The notes: a model not told the origin generated them from the sequence alone. A stretch of 61,656 bases of DNA from an uncultured Clostridia bacterium (GCA_946547105.1 CAMNOV010000003.1:1-61656); one strand, 5' to 3'; numbered from the stretch's first letter, positions 33,241 to 42,805 are shown. Numbers and translations: made by a program.

Positions 33241-35393
33241 TTGTTCTCTCCTCTCTTGCTCTTCATGCGTTCGATCCTGTCGCTGATGATCTTGGGACGC
33301 TCCAGCTTCGGCGCGTCCGGATGCAGCAGCCAGGTCGCCGCATAGTGGGTGTCGCTGACCTGGAACATCGGCGGCTGCTCTTCAAAATCGATCGCCATGG
33401 CGTACTTGTTGCGCGGAGCAAAGGCGTCGCCCTTGGGCGGATAGATCATGTTCGGCGGGGTGCCGGGGATGGACTCCAGCTTCTCCTTGGTGTCCAGGTC
33501 GGGCATGGAGCTCAGCAGCGCCCAGGTATAGGGATGGCGGGGATCGTAGAAGATCTCCTCCGCGGTGCCGTATTCCACGATCTTGCCGGCATACATGACG
33601 GCGACGCGGTCGGCCATGTTGGCAACGACGCCCAGGTCGTGCGTGATAAAGATGATGGACAGATCGCGTTCGGCCTTCAGCTTGTTGATCAGCTCCAGGA
33701 TCTGGGCCTGGATGGTCACGTCCAGCGCGGTGGTCGGCTCGTCGCAGATCAGGATATCGGGGTTGGCGGCCAGGGCGATGGCGATGACGATGCGCTGGCG
33801 CATGCCGCCGGAAAACTCGAAGGGGTACTGGTTGTAGCGCTTACGCGGCTCGGCAATGCCGACTTCCTCCATCAGCTTGATGGCGCGGTCCTTGGCGATG
33901 CGCTGGGTGACCTTGGCGGCCTCGCCCTTGGCGTTGGCCTTGAGGTATTCGATGGCCTCGGTCGTTTCGCGGTCATAGTCGCGCTCGCCGCGGCGGGACA
34001 GCAGCTCCTCATAGTGCTGCACCTGGCGGTCGATCAGACGGACCACGTTCGCCTTGACCAGCTCCAGGTCGGTGATCGAAGCCTCGGCCACCTTCCAGTC
34101 GGGCTCCTTGCCGCGGGCGACCAGGCGGTCGTGCTTCCTCTTCTGGCGCTCGTAGCGCTTCTGCGCGGTGACGTTTTTGCCGATGGAGTCAAAGTAGCGG
34201 GCGACCTCGGCCTTCAGGCCGGGCCCGAAGGTATAGCTCAGGCTGTCCTTCACGATGGCCAGCGGATCGATGGTCTCTTCCACCGCCGCCGAAAGCTTCT
34301 TGACCGCGGCGGCGCACTCGGCCTTGTCGAGCTTTTCGCGCTCGAAGGTCGGCACGGCCTGCCGGAGGATCTCAATGGCGCGCTCCATGCTCTCATAGGA
34401 GAGGGCGGCCGAATGGGCGACGCCCTTTTCCGCCTTGTCATGGAAGGAGGCCATGAAGTTTTCACCCATGGCCGCGGACAGCTGCGCGTTGAGCTGCGGG
34501 ATCGGCAGCTGCGGCACTTCCTTGCCGCTGCACTGCAGATGGTAGCCGAGGGCGAAGAAGTCCGGCTCCTCAAGCGCCAGCGCCTGCCGCAGGATCTCCT
34601 GCATGCCGCGCAGCGCGCCGATCAGCGCGGCGGCATTGCCGCCCTTGACGACGGGCGCGATCTGCTCTTTGGCCGTGGCGATCAGCTTCTGCAGCTGCTC
34701 GGCCCCGTCCTTGACGACGTACTCGTGGATGGCGGTCTTCGCGTTATCGCAGATATTGTTGACGCGGAATTTGACGTCCTTGGCGGCGTTCTTTTCCAGC
34801 TCGAAGGCCAGAAGCTCGATGTCCTCATCGGCCTCGACGGCGGCCTCACGGGCCCGGTTGTACGCGCCCTCCAGCTGGACGTGCTTGTGCTCGAAGTCGC
34901 TGAAGGTCTTGCACTGGGCGGCAAATTCCGCCTTGGCGGCCGCGTCGCCGCCGAGGGCGTCACCCGTGCGCTGTTCGAGGTTTTTCAGATAGCTTTTGAA
35001 GTTGATGCGGCTTTCCTTCTGGCGGGCCTTGCCCTTGAGGATCATGGCCTCGGTCAGCTGACGGCCGATCTTGACGATCGGGTTGAGGCTGGACATGGGG
35101 TCCTGGAAGATCATGGAGATCTTGTCGCCGCGGATCTTGTGGAAATCCTCTTCGCTGATCTTCAGAAGGTCCTTGCCGTCATAGATGATCTCGCCGGACT
35201 CGGTGATGGCGTTGGCCGCCTGGATGCCGAGGATGGCCTTGGAGGTGACGGACTTGCCGGAGCCGGACTCGCCGACGATGGCAAGGGTCTCGCCCTTGGC
35301 CAGGTCAAAGCTGATGCCGCGCACCGCCTGGACTTTACCGTTGGTGGTGCGGAAGGAGACGCGGAGATCGCGGACCTGCAGTTTCATTTCCAT
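33237..35393 (-). CDS. oppD: Oligopeptide ABC transporter ATP-binding protein OppD-like with very large insertion
   Basis: 718 residues, about twice the family norm. Walker A is at 41-48 (GESGSGKS) and the Q-loop at Q97 with normal spacing. About 375 extra residues (about 122-500) come next, before [25 protein letters not shown] (signature about 528-533) and Walker B ILICDEP (547-553). The insert is mostly helical by composition, with several Ala/Glu/Lys-rich stretches. It therefore lies in the helical subdomain, a different site from the first system's OppD. The frame is intact. The tail ([26 protein letters not shown]) is OppD-like. It follows oppC by 2 bp. Confidence 0.94.
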   Translation of the reverse strand: MEMKLQVRDLRVSFRTTNGKVQAVRGISFDLAKGETLAIVGESGSGKSVTSKAILGIQAANAITESGEIIYDGKDLLKISEEDFHKIRGDKISMIFQDPMSSLNPIVKIGRQLTEAMILKGKARQKESRINFKSYLKNLEQRTGDALGGDAAAKAEFAAQCKTFSDFEHKHVQLEGAYNRAREAAVEADEDIELLAFELEKNAAKDVKFRVNNICDNAKTAIHEYVVKDGAEQLQKLIATAKEQIAPVVKGGNAAALIGALRGMQEILRQALALEEPDFFALGYHLQCSGKEVPQLPIPQLNAQLSAAMGENFMASFHDKAEKGVAHSAALSYESMERAIEILRQAVPTFEREKLDKAECAAAVKKLSAAVEETIDPLAIVKDSLSYTFGPGLKAEVARYFDSIGKNVTAQKRYERQKRKHDRLVARGKEPDWKVAEASITDLELVKANVVRLIDRQVQHYEELLSRRGERDYDRETTEAIEYLKANAKGEAAKVTQRIAKDRAIKLMEEVGIAEPRKRYNQYPFEFSGGMRQRIVIAIALAANPDILICDEPTTALDVTIQAQILELINKLKAERDLSIIFITHDLGVVANMADRVAVMYAGKIVEYGTAEEIFYDPRHPYTWALLSSMPDLDTKEKLESIPGTPPNMIYPPKGDAFAPRNKYAMAIDFEEQPPMFQVSDTHYAATWLLHPDAPKLERPKIISDRIERMKSKRGENK

Positions 35394-35395
35394 GA

Positions 35396-36937
35396 TCAGT
35401 CATCCTCCCCTCTGGTGGTCGGGTTGAAGGCGTCGCGCAGGCCGTTGCCGAACAGGTTAAAGGAGATGAGCAGCAGCGAGATGAACAGCGACGGGAAGAA
35501 GATCGCATGCGGCGCCGAGGTCATGGCCACCTGGCCCTGGCTCATCAGCGTGCCGATGCTGGTGCCCGCGAAGTCGCTGAGGTTGATGATGCCGAGGTAG
35601 GTCAGCTGCGTTTCGGAGCTGATGACGCTCGGGATGACCAGGGCGACGCTGGTGATGATGGTGCCGATGGAGTTGGGGAAGATGTGCTTGAACATCAGCC
35701 GCGCATCGGACGCGCCCAGGGTGCGGGCCGCGAGGATGAACTCCTGGCCCTTGAAGCGGTAGAACTGGCGGCGGGTCAGCGAGGCCATGCCCAGCCAGCC
35801 CGTCAGCACAAAGGCAAAGAGGAAGGATGGCACGACGCCCACCTTCTGCGCCAGATGCAGCTGGAACAGGGTCGTGGCGACGACGAAGGGGATGCCGCCC
35901 AGGATATCGCTGATGCGCTCCATCGTCAGGTCGATGGCGCCGCCGTAGTAGCCCTCGATCGAGCCGTAGATGGCGCCGATGAAGAGGTTGATGGCGGAGA
36001 CCAGGATGGCGAAGATGATGGAGAAGCGGGCGCCGACGCCGATGGCCATGAACAGATCCTGGCCCATGGAGTTGGTGCCGAAGAGGTAGAAGGGCACATG
36101 GCCGTTGACGTAGGTATAGTAGTTGTAGTAGTTGACGCGGCACTGCACGGCGCCGGACTTGGCGGTGGAGTAGATGTAGCTGCCGTCGTCGCCGGGGATG
36201 CGCAGGGAGTGATACTCCGCGCCGGCGATCGCCTGGTTGGTGGAATAGACCGGGACGAAGTTGCCGTCCGCGTCCAGCTTGGCCGCGCCGGATTTATCCA
36301 CCTTGTACCAGATGTTGGGGTTGTCGGTGATGCCCTCGATGTCCCGGGGCTCGACATAGGGGTAGATCACCTGGATGCCGGTCTCGTCCTGCCAGGCCTG
36401 GATCTTCTCAAACTCGGCATAGGAGAAGACGCTGTAGATCATGCCCTTTTCGTAGTACTGGTTGGTCTCGATGGTGTAGCTGTACACATCGCGGATCTTG
36501 CCGCGGTGGGTGGTCTGGGTGCTGGTCGTTTTGAGGATGCGCAGCACCGGATCGCGCCCGGTCTCCTCGGCGATGCCGCGCCAGAAGGTCATGCTCTTCT
36601 CGTTCTGGCTGGAGCGGGTTGTCGCGCCGTCGAAGATGCCGATGTGTTTTTCCGCGATCGATTCGACATAGGGCGCGTAGCTCTGGTAGAAGCGGTCCTT
36701 GTCGTTGATGGTGTAGGGGGAAATGATGGGAGAAAGCAGCGCAAAGAGCAGCAGGAAGGCAATGATGAACGCCGCGACGACGGAGGACTTGTTCTTGCGG
36801 AAGCGCAGCCAGGCGTCCGCCAGATAGCTGCGGGACTTGGTCTCGAGCTTGGTGTCGTGCAGCGCCGTGTCCATCTGCGTGAAGACAAAGCGCGATTTGT
36901 CGATATGCTGATAAGCATTGTTCTTGTTTTCTGTCAT
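35396..36937 (-). CDS. oppC: Oligopeptide ABC transporter permease OppC-like with large extracytoplasmic insertion
   Basis: 513 residues where OppC is normally about 300-330. A cytoplasmic N-terminal tail and TM1 (VVAAFIIAFLLLFALLSPII) precede an insertion of about 210 residues (about 78-285). It is rich in Tyr, Thr and charged residues and should lie outside the membrane. LFGTNSMGQDLFMAIGVGARFS then opens the canonical channel domain, with the EAA loop FILAARTLGASDARLMFKHIFP. Mirrors the enlarged OppB of the first system. The stop of oppB overlaps its start by 4 bp. Confidence 0.93.
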   Translation of the reverse strand: MTENKNNAYQHIDKSRFVFTQMDTALHDTKLETKSRSYLADAWLRFRKNKSSVVAAFIIAFLLLFALLSPIISPYTINDKDRFYQSYAPYVESIAEKHIGIFDGATTRSSQNEKSMTFWRGIAEETGRDPVLRILKTTSTQTTHRGKIRDVYSYTIETNQYYEKGMIYSVFSYAEFEKIQAWQDETGIQVIYPYVEPRDIEGITDNPNIWYKVDKSGAAKLDADGNFVPVYSTNQAIAGAEYHSLRIPGDDGSYIYSTAKSGAVQCRVNYYNYYTYVNGHVPFYLFGTNSMGQDLFMAIGVGARFSIIFAILVSAINLFIGAIYGSIEGYYGGAIDLTMERISDILGGIPFVVATTLFQLHLAQKVGVVPSFLFAFVLTGWLGMASLTRRQFYRFKGQEFILAARTLGASDARLMFKHIFPNSIGTIITSVALVIPSVISSETQLTYLGIINLSDFAGTSIGTLMSQGQVAMTSAPHAIFFPSLFISLLLISFNLFGNGLRDAFNPTTRGEDD

Positions 36938-37887
36938 TTCTTCGACCCCATTCTGATCCGCGGATCAATAAATCCGTAGCTGATATCGACCACAATGCCG
37001 GCCGCCAGACCGATCGCCGTGTAGAAGCAGGAGTCCAGCATGAAGATATTGTAGTCGCGGCCGTTGATGGCGTTCAGGTAAAGGTTGCCGACGCCGGGGA
37101 TCGCGAAGATCTTCTCAATGACGAGGGAACCGGCCATGATGCCGATGAACTCGCCGAAAATGGCGGGAACCACGACCACCGCGCAGTTTTTCAGCGCGTG
37201 GCGGACCGTCGCCTGCGCACGGGTCAGGCCCTTGGTGCGCGCCAGCAGCATGAACTCGCTGGTCAGCACCTCGGTCAGCTCGGCACGGGTCGTTCTGGTA
37301 AATCCGGCGATGACCGTGAAGGACAGGCTCAGCACCGCGGGCAGCATACTGACGAACATGCCCCAGCTGAGCCAGTCGGTGCCGGCCTTCATCAGAAACG
37401 GGAACCAGCCCAGCTTGAAGCTGAGCACGTACTGGATGATGAACGCGTACACGAAGCTGGGAACCGAGATGACGATCATGGTCAGCGTGGAGATCGTATA
37501 GTCGATCCAGGTATTCTTCTTCAGAGCGGCCCAAACGCCAAGCGCAATGCCGATCGGGATGCTCAGAATGATGGAATACAGGTTGACGATGACGGTCGCG
37601 GGCAGCTTGCTGAGGAAGATCGCGGCGACGTCCTGGCCGAAGTAGAGCTTGTCGCTGACGCCCCAGTCGAACTTCGTGAAAATGTTTTTCAGGAAGATCC
37701 AGAACTGGACCAGATACGGCTTGTTGTAGCCCGCGGCCTCGCGCCGGAGCTCGATGATCTTGGTGTGCGGGTCGTTCAGCGGCAGCTCGGCCGGCGGCAG
37801 CATGCGCACCAGCACAAAGCAGATCAGGGTAATCACGAGCAGAGTAAAGAGCATCAGCAGGATTCTCTTGACAATATACTTGCCCAT
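36934..37887 (-). CDS. oppB: Oligopeptide ABC transporter permease OppB-like
   Basis: 317 residues, normal OppB length, six hydrophobic segments. TM1 is RILLMLFTLLVITLICFVLV, followed by a periplasmic loop with PPAELPLNDPHTKI. The EAA loop is TSEFMLLARTKGLTRAQATVRHALKN, and the C-terminal motif is AIPGVGNLYLNAINGRDYN. Forms the channel with the enlarged OppC. RBS GGGAGG lies 7 bp upstream. The gene is 213 bp downstream of oppA with a stable hairpin between them. Confidence 0.95.
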   Translation of the reverse strand: MGKYIVKRILLMLFTLLVITLICFVLVRMLPPAELPLNDPHTKIIELRREAAGYNKPYLVQFWIFLKNIFTKFDWGVSDKLYFGQDVAAIFLSKLPATVIVNLYSIILSIPIGIALGVWAALKKNTWIDYTISTLTMIVISVPSFVYAFIIQYVLSFKLGWFPFLMKAGTDWLSWGMFVSMLPAVLSLSFTVIAGFTRTTRAELTEVLTSEFMLLARTKGLTRAQATVRHALKNCAVVVVPAIFGEFIGIMAGSLVIEKIFAIPGVGNLYLNAINGRDYNIFMLDSCFYTAIGLAAGIVVDISYGFIDPRIRMGSKK

Positions 37888-38100
37888 AAAATACCTCCCC
37901 CATCGTAATATTTCGGAATGCTTGGATCAAAGACCCTGCGCTTGTAAAAGCCGCGTCATGAAGGCACGGCGCGGCTTTTAGCAATGCAGGATCAGCTGGT
38001 CGTCCAAGCGCTGTTTAGTCCAATAGTTGCAGGGGCAGAGCCCCTGCAACTATCGGGAATGTTATTGTTTGTTCAGCGCTTTAGACAGTGCGGTGACGGA
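37888..38100. other. oppA-oppB spacer with hairpins, second Opp system
   Basis: 38023-38036 pairs perfectly with 38040-38053 (14 bp, AGA loop), about 50 bp after the oppA stop on the minus strand. No U-tract follows, so partial termination or 3'-end protection of oppA mRNA is likelier than full termination. A second dyad (AAAAGCCGCG with CGCGGCTTTT) lies at 37946-37980. No gene is present. Confidence 0.65.
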
Positions 38101-40686
38101 TTAATAGGTCAGCTCGCCGCCCTCGGAGGCAACGTAGGCAGCCCACTCGGCGTCATTGTAGTTGTACTTCATGTACTGGATGCCGCCGCGGCCCATGATG
38201 GGATTGTACTCGTCGACCACGTAGAAGACCTGCTTGGAGAGCAGAGCGGCAGAAGCGTCCTGCAGCATGGGCAGGTAGTCGTAAGTGCCGAGGATGACGG
38301 TCTCCAGAGCGGCCAGGATGTCCAGACGGGTCTCGACGTCGGCAATGCCGTCGCCGAAGCAGTAATCCTTGCCGTTGTCGGCCGTGACGGTGGCACCGTT
38401 GAGGGCGTCGGACCATCTGTGGATGTCCATGGTGATCTCTTCACCGGCAACCTCGAGGGTCATGTCGACTTCGTCGGAGACGAACCACTGGGCGTCATAC
38501 TGGTAGGAAGGATTGACGTACAGGTCGGTCAGGCTGAACGGGTTGAGCGCGGAACCGGACCAGCCGCCCAGAACGGTGTCGGCCAGGCCAGCCTTGATCT
38601 TGTTGGACCAGTCGTTGCCGTAAGGCGCGGACTTGGCGAACTTGATCTTGCCGTCGAACGGAGTGCCGACAGTGACCTCGGCCATCTTCTCGTTGAGGTA
38701 GTCGATGGTGCGGGTCATGAAGTCGGAGTCGGAGCTCATGGAGTACTCCAGGGTGATGGTCTGATCGCTGATGCCGTCGCCGTCGGTGTCGGTGATGAAG
38801 CCGGCCTCGATGCCTTCGGCAAAGGCAGCGGCGAACAGCTCCTTGGCGGTCTCGGGATCGTAACCGGTGATGGAATCGACAGCAGCGTCAAGGTCGCCGC
38901 CGAAGTCGTCAACGTTCACGGAGTAGAACGCGCACAGGGCCTTCTTGGCCTGATCGGTGTCGCGGTAGCGGGCGCCGGTCTCGGGATCGTAGATGTAGGC
39001 GTTGCCGATGATGCCGTAGCCGCCGGAGCGGGACGGGGAGACGGTGGAAGCAAAGAGCTCCTTGTCGTAGGTGACGGCGATGGCCTTGCGGAAGTTGAGG
39101 TTGGTCAGCATCTGCAGGTCGGCGGTGGCGGTGTCGAAGTCAGCGGCAGCTTCGCGGTTCTCAATGGCCTGCTTGTAGCCGTTGAGGATCAGGAAGAAGA
39201 TGGTCTCGGAAGGAGTGAAGTAGACGTAGTCGGAGTTGCGGTAGGTGGCAAAGTCGGAGGCCTGCAGGCCATAGCCCATCAGCTCGCCCTTGAGGAACAT
39301 GAGCTTGCGGGTCTCAGCTTCGGCAACGACCTCGGTCTCGATGATGTCGGTCTGGTACATCGGGTAGGTCTCGCCGTCCTCAGGATCGACGTAGACGTGC
39401 TTGCCGTCGTTCCAGCCGTACCAGTTCTCGTTCTTCTCGAACTTCATGAACTTGTCGGCCTGGTAGGTGACGAGCTTGTAGGGGCCGTAGGAAGAGGTGG
39501 TCTCCACGCTGGTGTTGTAGGTGGAGCTCCAGACGCCGTTGGACTCGGAGAGGTTGGCCTCGTAGAGGTCTTCCTTCACGATCCAGTTGCTGGACAGGTT
39601 GTACAGCAGGTTGAAGCCGGCCAGGCTCTTGCCGAAGACCAGGGTGATCTGGTAGTCGCCGCTCTTGAAGCAGCCAACGGTGCCTTCGTAATCGACAACG
39701 GGCATATCAACGCCGGTGACGAAGTAGTTGGGCAGATCGTCCGCCGTCTCGCCCCAGGCTTCGTTGCCGGTGGTGACGGGGGTGAAGAGCTCGAGGGTCT
39801 CATCGTTGAGGGGGATGAGGCCGTTCTCGTCCATCATCTCAACCAGGGCTTCCCAGTTGGTCACGTCGAAGTAAGCGTCGCCGTAAGCTTCCACGTAATC
39901 CTTCAGGGTGTCGCCGCCGGTCCAGTCGAGGGCGAAGTCAAGGCCGATGAACATCTTCTCGCCATTGGGGCCGACGTAGTTGCCGTCTTCGCCCTTGGTG
40001 AGGTCAGCCATGGTGTAGCCCGCGCCGACGCCGTTATCGGTGTAGCTGGTGTGGCCGGCGTTGGCATAAGCCTCAGCGCCCGCGATGCACAGGTCGCCGG
40101 CATAGTAGTCGGTGGCGCGGTAGTTGAGCAGGTCAGGATTGAGCAGCTGCTTCATGGAGTAGACATAGGTGTCGGCATTGATGGGGGTGCCATCTTCCCA
40201 GACAGCGTCGGGGTTGAGGTCGATGGTGTAGGCGTAGCCGGCGGTGGCGGACTCGGGGATGTTGAACTCCGGGTGCTCGGCCTTGATCTGCTCGGTCACG
40301 TCAACAGGCTCGGAAGCGGCCATCTCGGGGACGATCACATAGCCGGTGTAGGGATCCTTGCCCTCGACCGGGTGCAGCTCGTCGTTGAACCAGAAGCTGT
40401 ACAGACCAACGCGCAGGAAGTCGGCGGGATAGGCGTCATCCGTGGTCTGATAGGTGTGGGGGTTCCAGTTGGTCGCCATGGTGGACACGGAATCCTGATA
40501 CGTATAGGTAGCAGGAGCCGCGGGCTCCTCGGACGGCTGCTCGGCAGGGGCTTCGGTGGGCTGCTCGGCAGGGGCTTCGGCGGGCTGTTCGGCAGGAGCC
40601 GACGTATTGCCGCCGCAGGCAGCCAGAGCGAACACCATGGCCAGGGCCAGCACGAGGGCCAGGAGCTTGGACAGATTCTTGCTCAT
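38101..40686 (-). CDS. oppA: Peptide-type ABC transporter substrate-binding lipoprotein
   Basis: 861 residues, large for family 5 (usually 500-620). The signal peptide has lipobox LAAC (Cys24), followed by a Pro/Glu/Ala linker (AEQPAEAPAEQP pattern) to about residue 58. Domain order is conventional: the N-terminal lobe has TYTYQDSVSTMATNWNPHTYQ, and the C-terminal part has ETVILGTYDYLPMLQDASA and ends KYNYNDAEWAAYVASEGG. A Ca-binding-like loop DTDGDGISD sits near 630-640. The extra length is spread through the middle. First gene of the complete second Opp operon. RBS AGGAGG lies 8 bp upstream. Confidence 0.94.
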   Translation of the reverse strand: MSKNLSKLLALVLALAMVFALAACGGNTSAPAEQPAEAPAEQPTEAPAEQPSEEPAAPATYTYQDSVSTMATNWNPHTYQTTDDAYPADFLRVGLYSFWFNDELHPVEGKDPYTGYVIVPEMAASEPVDVTEQIKAEHPEFNIPESATAGYAYTIDLNPDAVWEDGTPINADTYVYSMKQLLNPDLLNYRATDYYAGDLCIAGAEAYANAGHTSYTDNGVGAGYTMADLTKGEDGNYVGPNGEKMFIGLDFALDWTGGDTLKDYVEAYGDAYFDVTNWEALVEMMDENGLIPLNDETLELFTPVTTGNEAWGETADDLPNYFVTGVDMPVVDYEGTVGCFKSGDYQITLVFGKSLAGFNLLYNLSSNWIVKEDLYEANLSESNGVWSSTYNTSVETTSSYGPYKLVTYQADKFMKFEKNENWYGWNDGKHVYVDPEDGETYPMYQTDIIETEVVAEAETRKLMFLKGELMGYGLQASDFATYRNSDYVYFTPSETIFFLILNGYKQAIENREAAADFDTATADLQMLTNLNFRKAIAVTYDKELFASTVSPSRSGGYGIIGNAYIYDPETGARYRDTDQAKKALCAFYSVNVDDFGGDLDAAVDSITGYDPETAKELFAAAFAEGIEAGFITDTDGDGISDQTITLEYSMSSDSDFMTRTIDYLNEKMAEVTVGTPFDGKIKFAKSAPYGNDWSNKIKAGLADTVLGGWSGSALNPFSLTDLYVNPSYQYDAQWFVSDEVDMTLEVAGEEITMDIHRWSDALNGATVTADNGKDYCFGDGIADVETRLDILAALETVILGTYDYLPMLQDASAALLSKQVFYVVDEYNPIMGRGGIQYMKYNYNDAEWAAYVASEGGELTY

Positions 40687-40828
40687 TTTTTCATTTCCTC
40701 CTATTTTAATTTTATTAAACGCACTTTATGTACGGATAATAAACCAAGGGGCTTCCCTCATCGGCGAGAGAAAAACACGCTTGCTCTTGTCATCGATCTG
40801 CAAGAGATTCAACCATTTGTTGAAATAA

Positions 40829-40857
40829 ATATTACCATATTATGAATTCAATATCAA
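40829..40857 (-). promoter_or_regulatory. Putative sigma-A promoter of the second opp operon
   Basis: On the minus strand: TTGATA (40852-40857), 17 bp, TAATAT (40829-40834), with a leader of about 135 nt before oppA. The 40687-41051 gap is AT-rich; I see no gene in it. Confidence 0.55.
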
Positions 40858-41051
40858 GCGAGATTTGCCCCTTTTCATTTTATTCAGCCCGATATTATGC
40901 AAGCTGCCCGGAGAAACCGGGCAGGATTTTGTTGATTCTTGTTAAAACTATACGGCTCAAACTGGGCAAAACACCGAAAGAGCCGGCGGGATATTCAGAA
41001 TAATTTTTATATATTCATTTTTCGACTGGAAAAATTTCCGTTTTTTGGACA

Positions 41052-41792
41052 TTATCCGATAAAAAATCCGCCGTCGCACTGCAAAACCTGGCCCGTGGTA
41101 TAGCTGGCTTCTTCCGCCAGATACAGCACTGCCCGCGCGATCTCCTCGGGCCTGCCGAGCCTGCCCATCGGGATGGTCTCCTGCGCCAGGGCGTCGAGGG
41201 TCTCGCGGCCGAGCACCTGCACCATGTCGGTGTCGATGACGCCGGGCGCGACGCAGTTGACGCGGATGCCGCTGGGCGCGAGCTCCGCGGCCAGCGAGCG
41301 GCTGAGGCCGATAATGGCGTGCTTGGTGGCGGCGTAGGCCGTCTCGCAGGAGGCGCCGTGCGAGCCCCAGATGGAGCTGACGAAGATCATGCAGCCGCTG
41401 TGCTCGTGCAGCATGTGCGGGAGCACGGCCTGGGCGCAGTGGAAGGCGCCGTTGAGATTCACGTCGAAGATGCGCTTCCACCAGTCGGGGCTGATGTCCT
41501 GGAAGAGATGCTGCTCGGCCACGCCCGCGTTGGAGACCAGCAGCGTCACCGGCCCGAGCTCCCGCTCGATGCGCGCGACCATGGCGTTTACCGCCTCACG
41601 GTCGGCCACGTCCGCCTGCTGGGTGATCACGCGGCAGTCCTCGGCGCGCAGCGTCTCCGCAAGCGCCTGCGCCGCGTCCCCGCGCTCGATGTAATTGATG
41701 CACACGGCGTAGCCCGCCCGGGCGAGGGCCGCGGCCGTCGCCGCGCCGATGCCCCGGGAGGAACCGGTGACCAGGGCCACTTTATTGCTCAT
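41052..41792 (-). CDS. Short-chain dehydrogenase/reductase, FabG-like
   Basis: 246 residues. The cofactor site is VTGSSRGIG (8-16), NAG is at 88-90, and the catalytic Ser140-Tyr153-Lys157 triad lies in FVSSIWGSHGASCETAYAATKHA. The C-terminal PIPMGRLGRPEEIARAVLYLAEEASYTTGQVL...DGGF pattern is typical of 3-oxoacyl-ACP reductases. No other fatty acid synthesis genes lie beside it, so it may instead reduce another ketone. Downstream of the acyltransferase on the same strand, separated by 46 bp carrying a heptamer repeat. Confidence 0.9.
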   Translation of the reverse strand: MSNKVALVTGSSRGIGAATAAALARAGYAVCINYIERGDAAQALAETLRAEDCRVITQQADVADREAVNAMVARIERELGPVTLLVSNAGVAEQHLFQDISPDWWKRIFDVNLNGAFHCAQAVLPHMLHEHSGCMIFVSSIWGSHGASCETAYAATKHAIIGLSRSLAAELAPSGIRVNCVAPGVIDTDMVQVLGRETLDALAQETIPMGRLGRPEEIARAVLYLAEEASYTTGQVLQCDGGFFIG

Positions 41793-41807
41793 GTCCGTTC
41801 CCTCTAT

Positions 41808-41840
41808 TCATTCCGAATTCCGCATTCCGAACTCCGAATT
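41808..41840. repeat. Heptanucleotide tandem repeat, (CCGAATT)n type
   Basis: About four degenerate copies between the SDR and acyltransferase genes. It is the reverse complement type of the block at 29520-29551. Confidence 0.8.
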
Positions 41841-42654
41841 ATTGTTCCGTCTCGTCGAGCCGCGCCTGGATCAGGCTCCTGGCCTCCCCGGCCAGATCGT
41901 TCGTGCTCATGGCCTTGACGCGCTCGGCGTCGATGACCTCCAGGATATCGAGATACACCGGCGTTTTCCAGAAAAAGAAGCACTTTTTGACCTTTTCCGT
42001 GCCGCGCGAGCAGGCCACGACCACCGGCGCGCCCGCCTTCTGCGCGATCTTGAAGGAGCCGGCATGGAAGGGCAGCAGCTGACCTGTCCGGCTGCGGGTG
42101 CCCTCGGGATAGATGCCGATATTGCACACGCCGCGCTTGAGGTAGTCGGCGGCCATCAGGATGGTCTTGAGCGCCTCGCGGTTATTCTCCCGGTCGAGCG
42201 CCAGAAAGCCCGAGCGCCGCCCCGTGATGCCAACGATCGGCAGCGCGAGGTTGGAGGGCTTGGAGACGAAGCTGATGTTGTATTTGGCAAGATAGCCCAT
42301 CACGAGCGCCGGGTCGAACATCGAGCGGTGGTTGCAGACGAAGAGGAAGGGCCCCTCCGGCATCTGCTCCAGGCCGGACAGGTGCACGCGCATTCCCGCA
42401 TAGCCGCAGAGCCAGCGCGCGGCGGCGCCGCAGATCCAGCGGCTGAGGCAGTGCTGCTTTTCGATGCCCTCGCCGGGCGCGAGCTTCGGCAGCAGCAGTC
42501 CGTTGAGCGTGAAGCTCAGCACGAACAGCAGGTTGGCGGCCAGAAAGCTCAGCAGCAGCACGCCCAGCAGGCTCCACAGGCTGATCGCGGGCGCGAGCAG
42601 GGCGTATACGACGGTCGCCGCGGCGGCGAGCAGCCATAAATACACAAAAATCAA
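41839..42654 (-). CDS. plsC: 1-acyl-sn-glycerol-3-phosphate acyltransferase (PlsC family)
   Basis: 272 residues with this start. Two N-terminal hydrophobic segments (VYLWLLAAAATVVYALLAPA, LLGVLLLSFLAANLLFVLSF) precede the acyltransferase domain. Motif I is the HX4D-type CNHRSMFDP, motif II is near GRRSGFLALDRE, and motif III is IYPEGTRSR. It makes phosphatidic acid at the membrane. I chose the TTG at 42654 because GGGAGGGAGGAA lies 8 bp upstream. An in-frame ATG at 42693 (MIKRKPRG) lacks an RBS but would add 13 residues. Divergent from glpK, with which it shares glycerol-phosphate metabolism. Confidence 0.88.
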   Translation of the reverse strand: MIFVYLWLLAAAATVVYALLAPAISLWSLLGVLLLSFLAANLLFVLSFTLNGLLLPKLAPGEGIEKQHCLSRWICGAAARWLCGYAGMRVHLSGLEQMPEGPFLFVCNHRSMFDPALVMGYLAKYNISFVSKPSNLALPIVGITGRRSGFLALDRENNREALKTILMAADYLKRGVCNIGIYPEGTRSRTGQLLPFHAGSFKIAQKAGAPVVVACSRGTEKVKKCFFFWKTPVYLDILEVIDAERVKAMSTNDLAGEARSLIQARLDETEQ

Positions 42655-42777
42655 GGAGAATTCCTCCCTCCCCCGTGGTTTCCGCTTTATCATACCGCAT
42701 CGCGCCGCTTTTTCCAAGTCCTTTTTGGGCGGACGGGCGGAGGAATTGTGCGCTCTTTGCCCTTGAATTTTCCGGCG

Positions 42778-42783
42778 TATAAT
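42778..42783 (+). promoter_or_regulatory. Putative -10 element of glpK promoter
   Basis: A perfect TATAAT, about 60 bp before the glpK ATG. The best -35 candidate at usual spacing is TTTGCC (42756-42761, 16 bp), which is weak, so an activator may be needed. Confidence 0.4.
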
Positions 42784-42805
42784 GATAGAGTGTTTTATAC
42801 AATAG

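Noticed and set aside
33237-35393. Two genes fused through a sequencing error
   Set aside because: The frame is continuous with uniform codon usage across the insert, and ABC motifs from the same protein flank it on both sides.
37984-40845. 953-codon open frame on the plus strand opposite oppA of the second system
   Set aside because: Mirror of the oppA coding sequence with Gly/Val/Asp-rich composition. The minus strand has a lipobox and binding-protein motifs.
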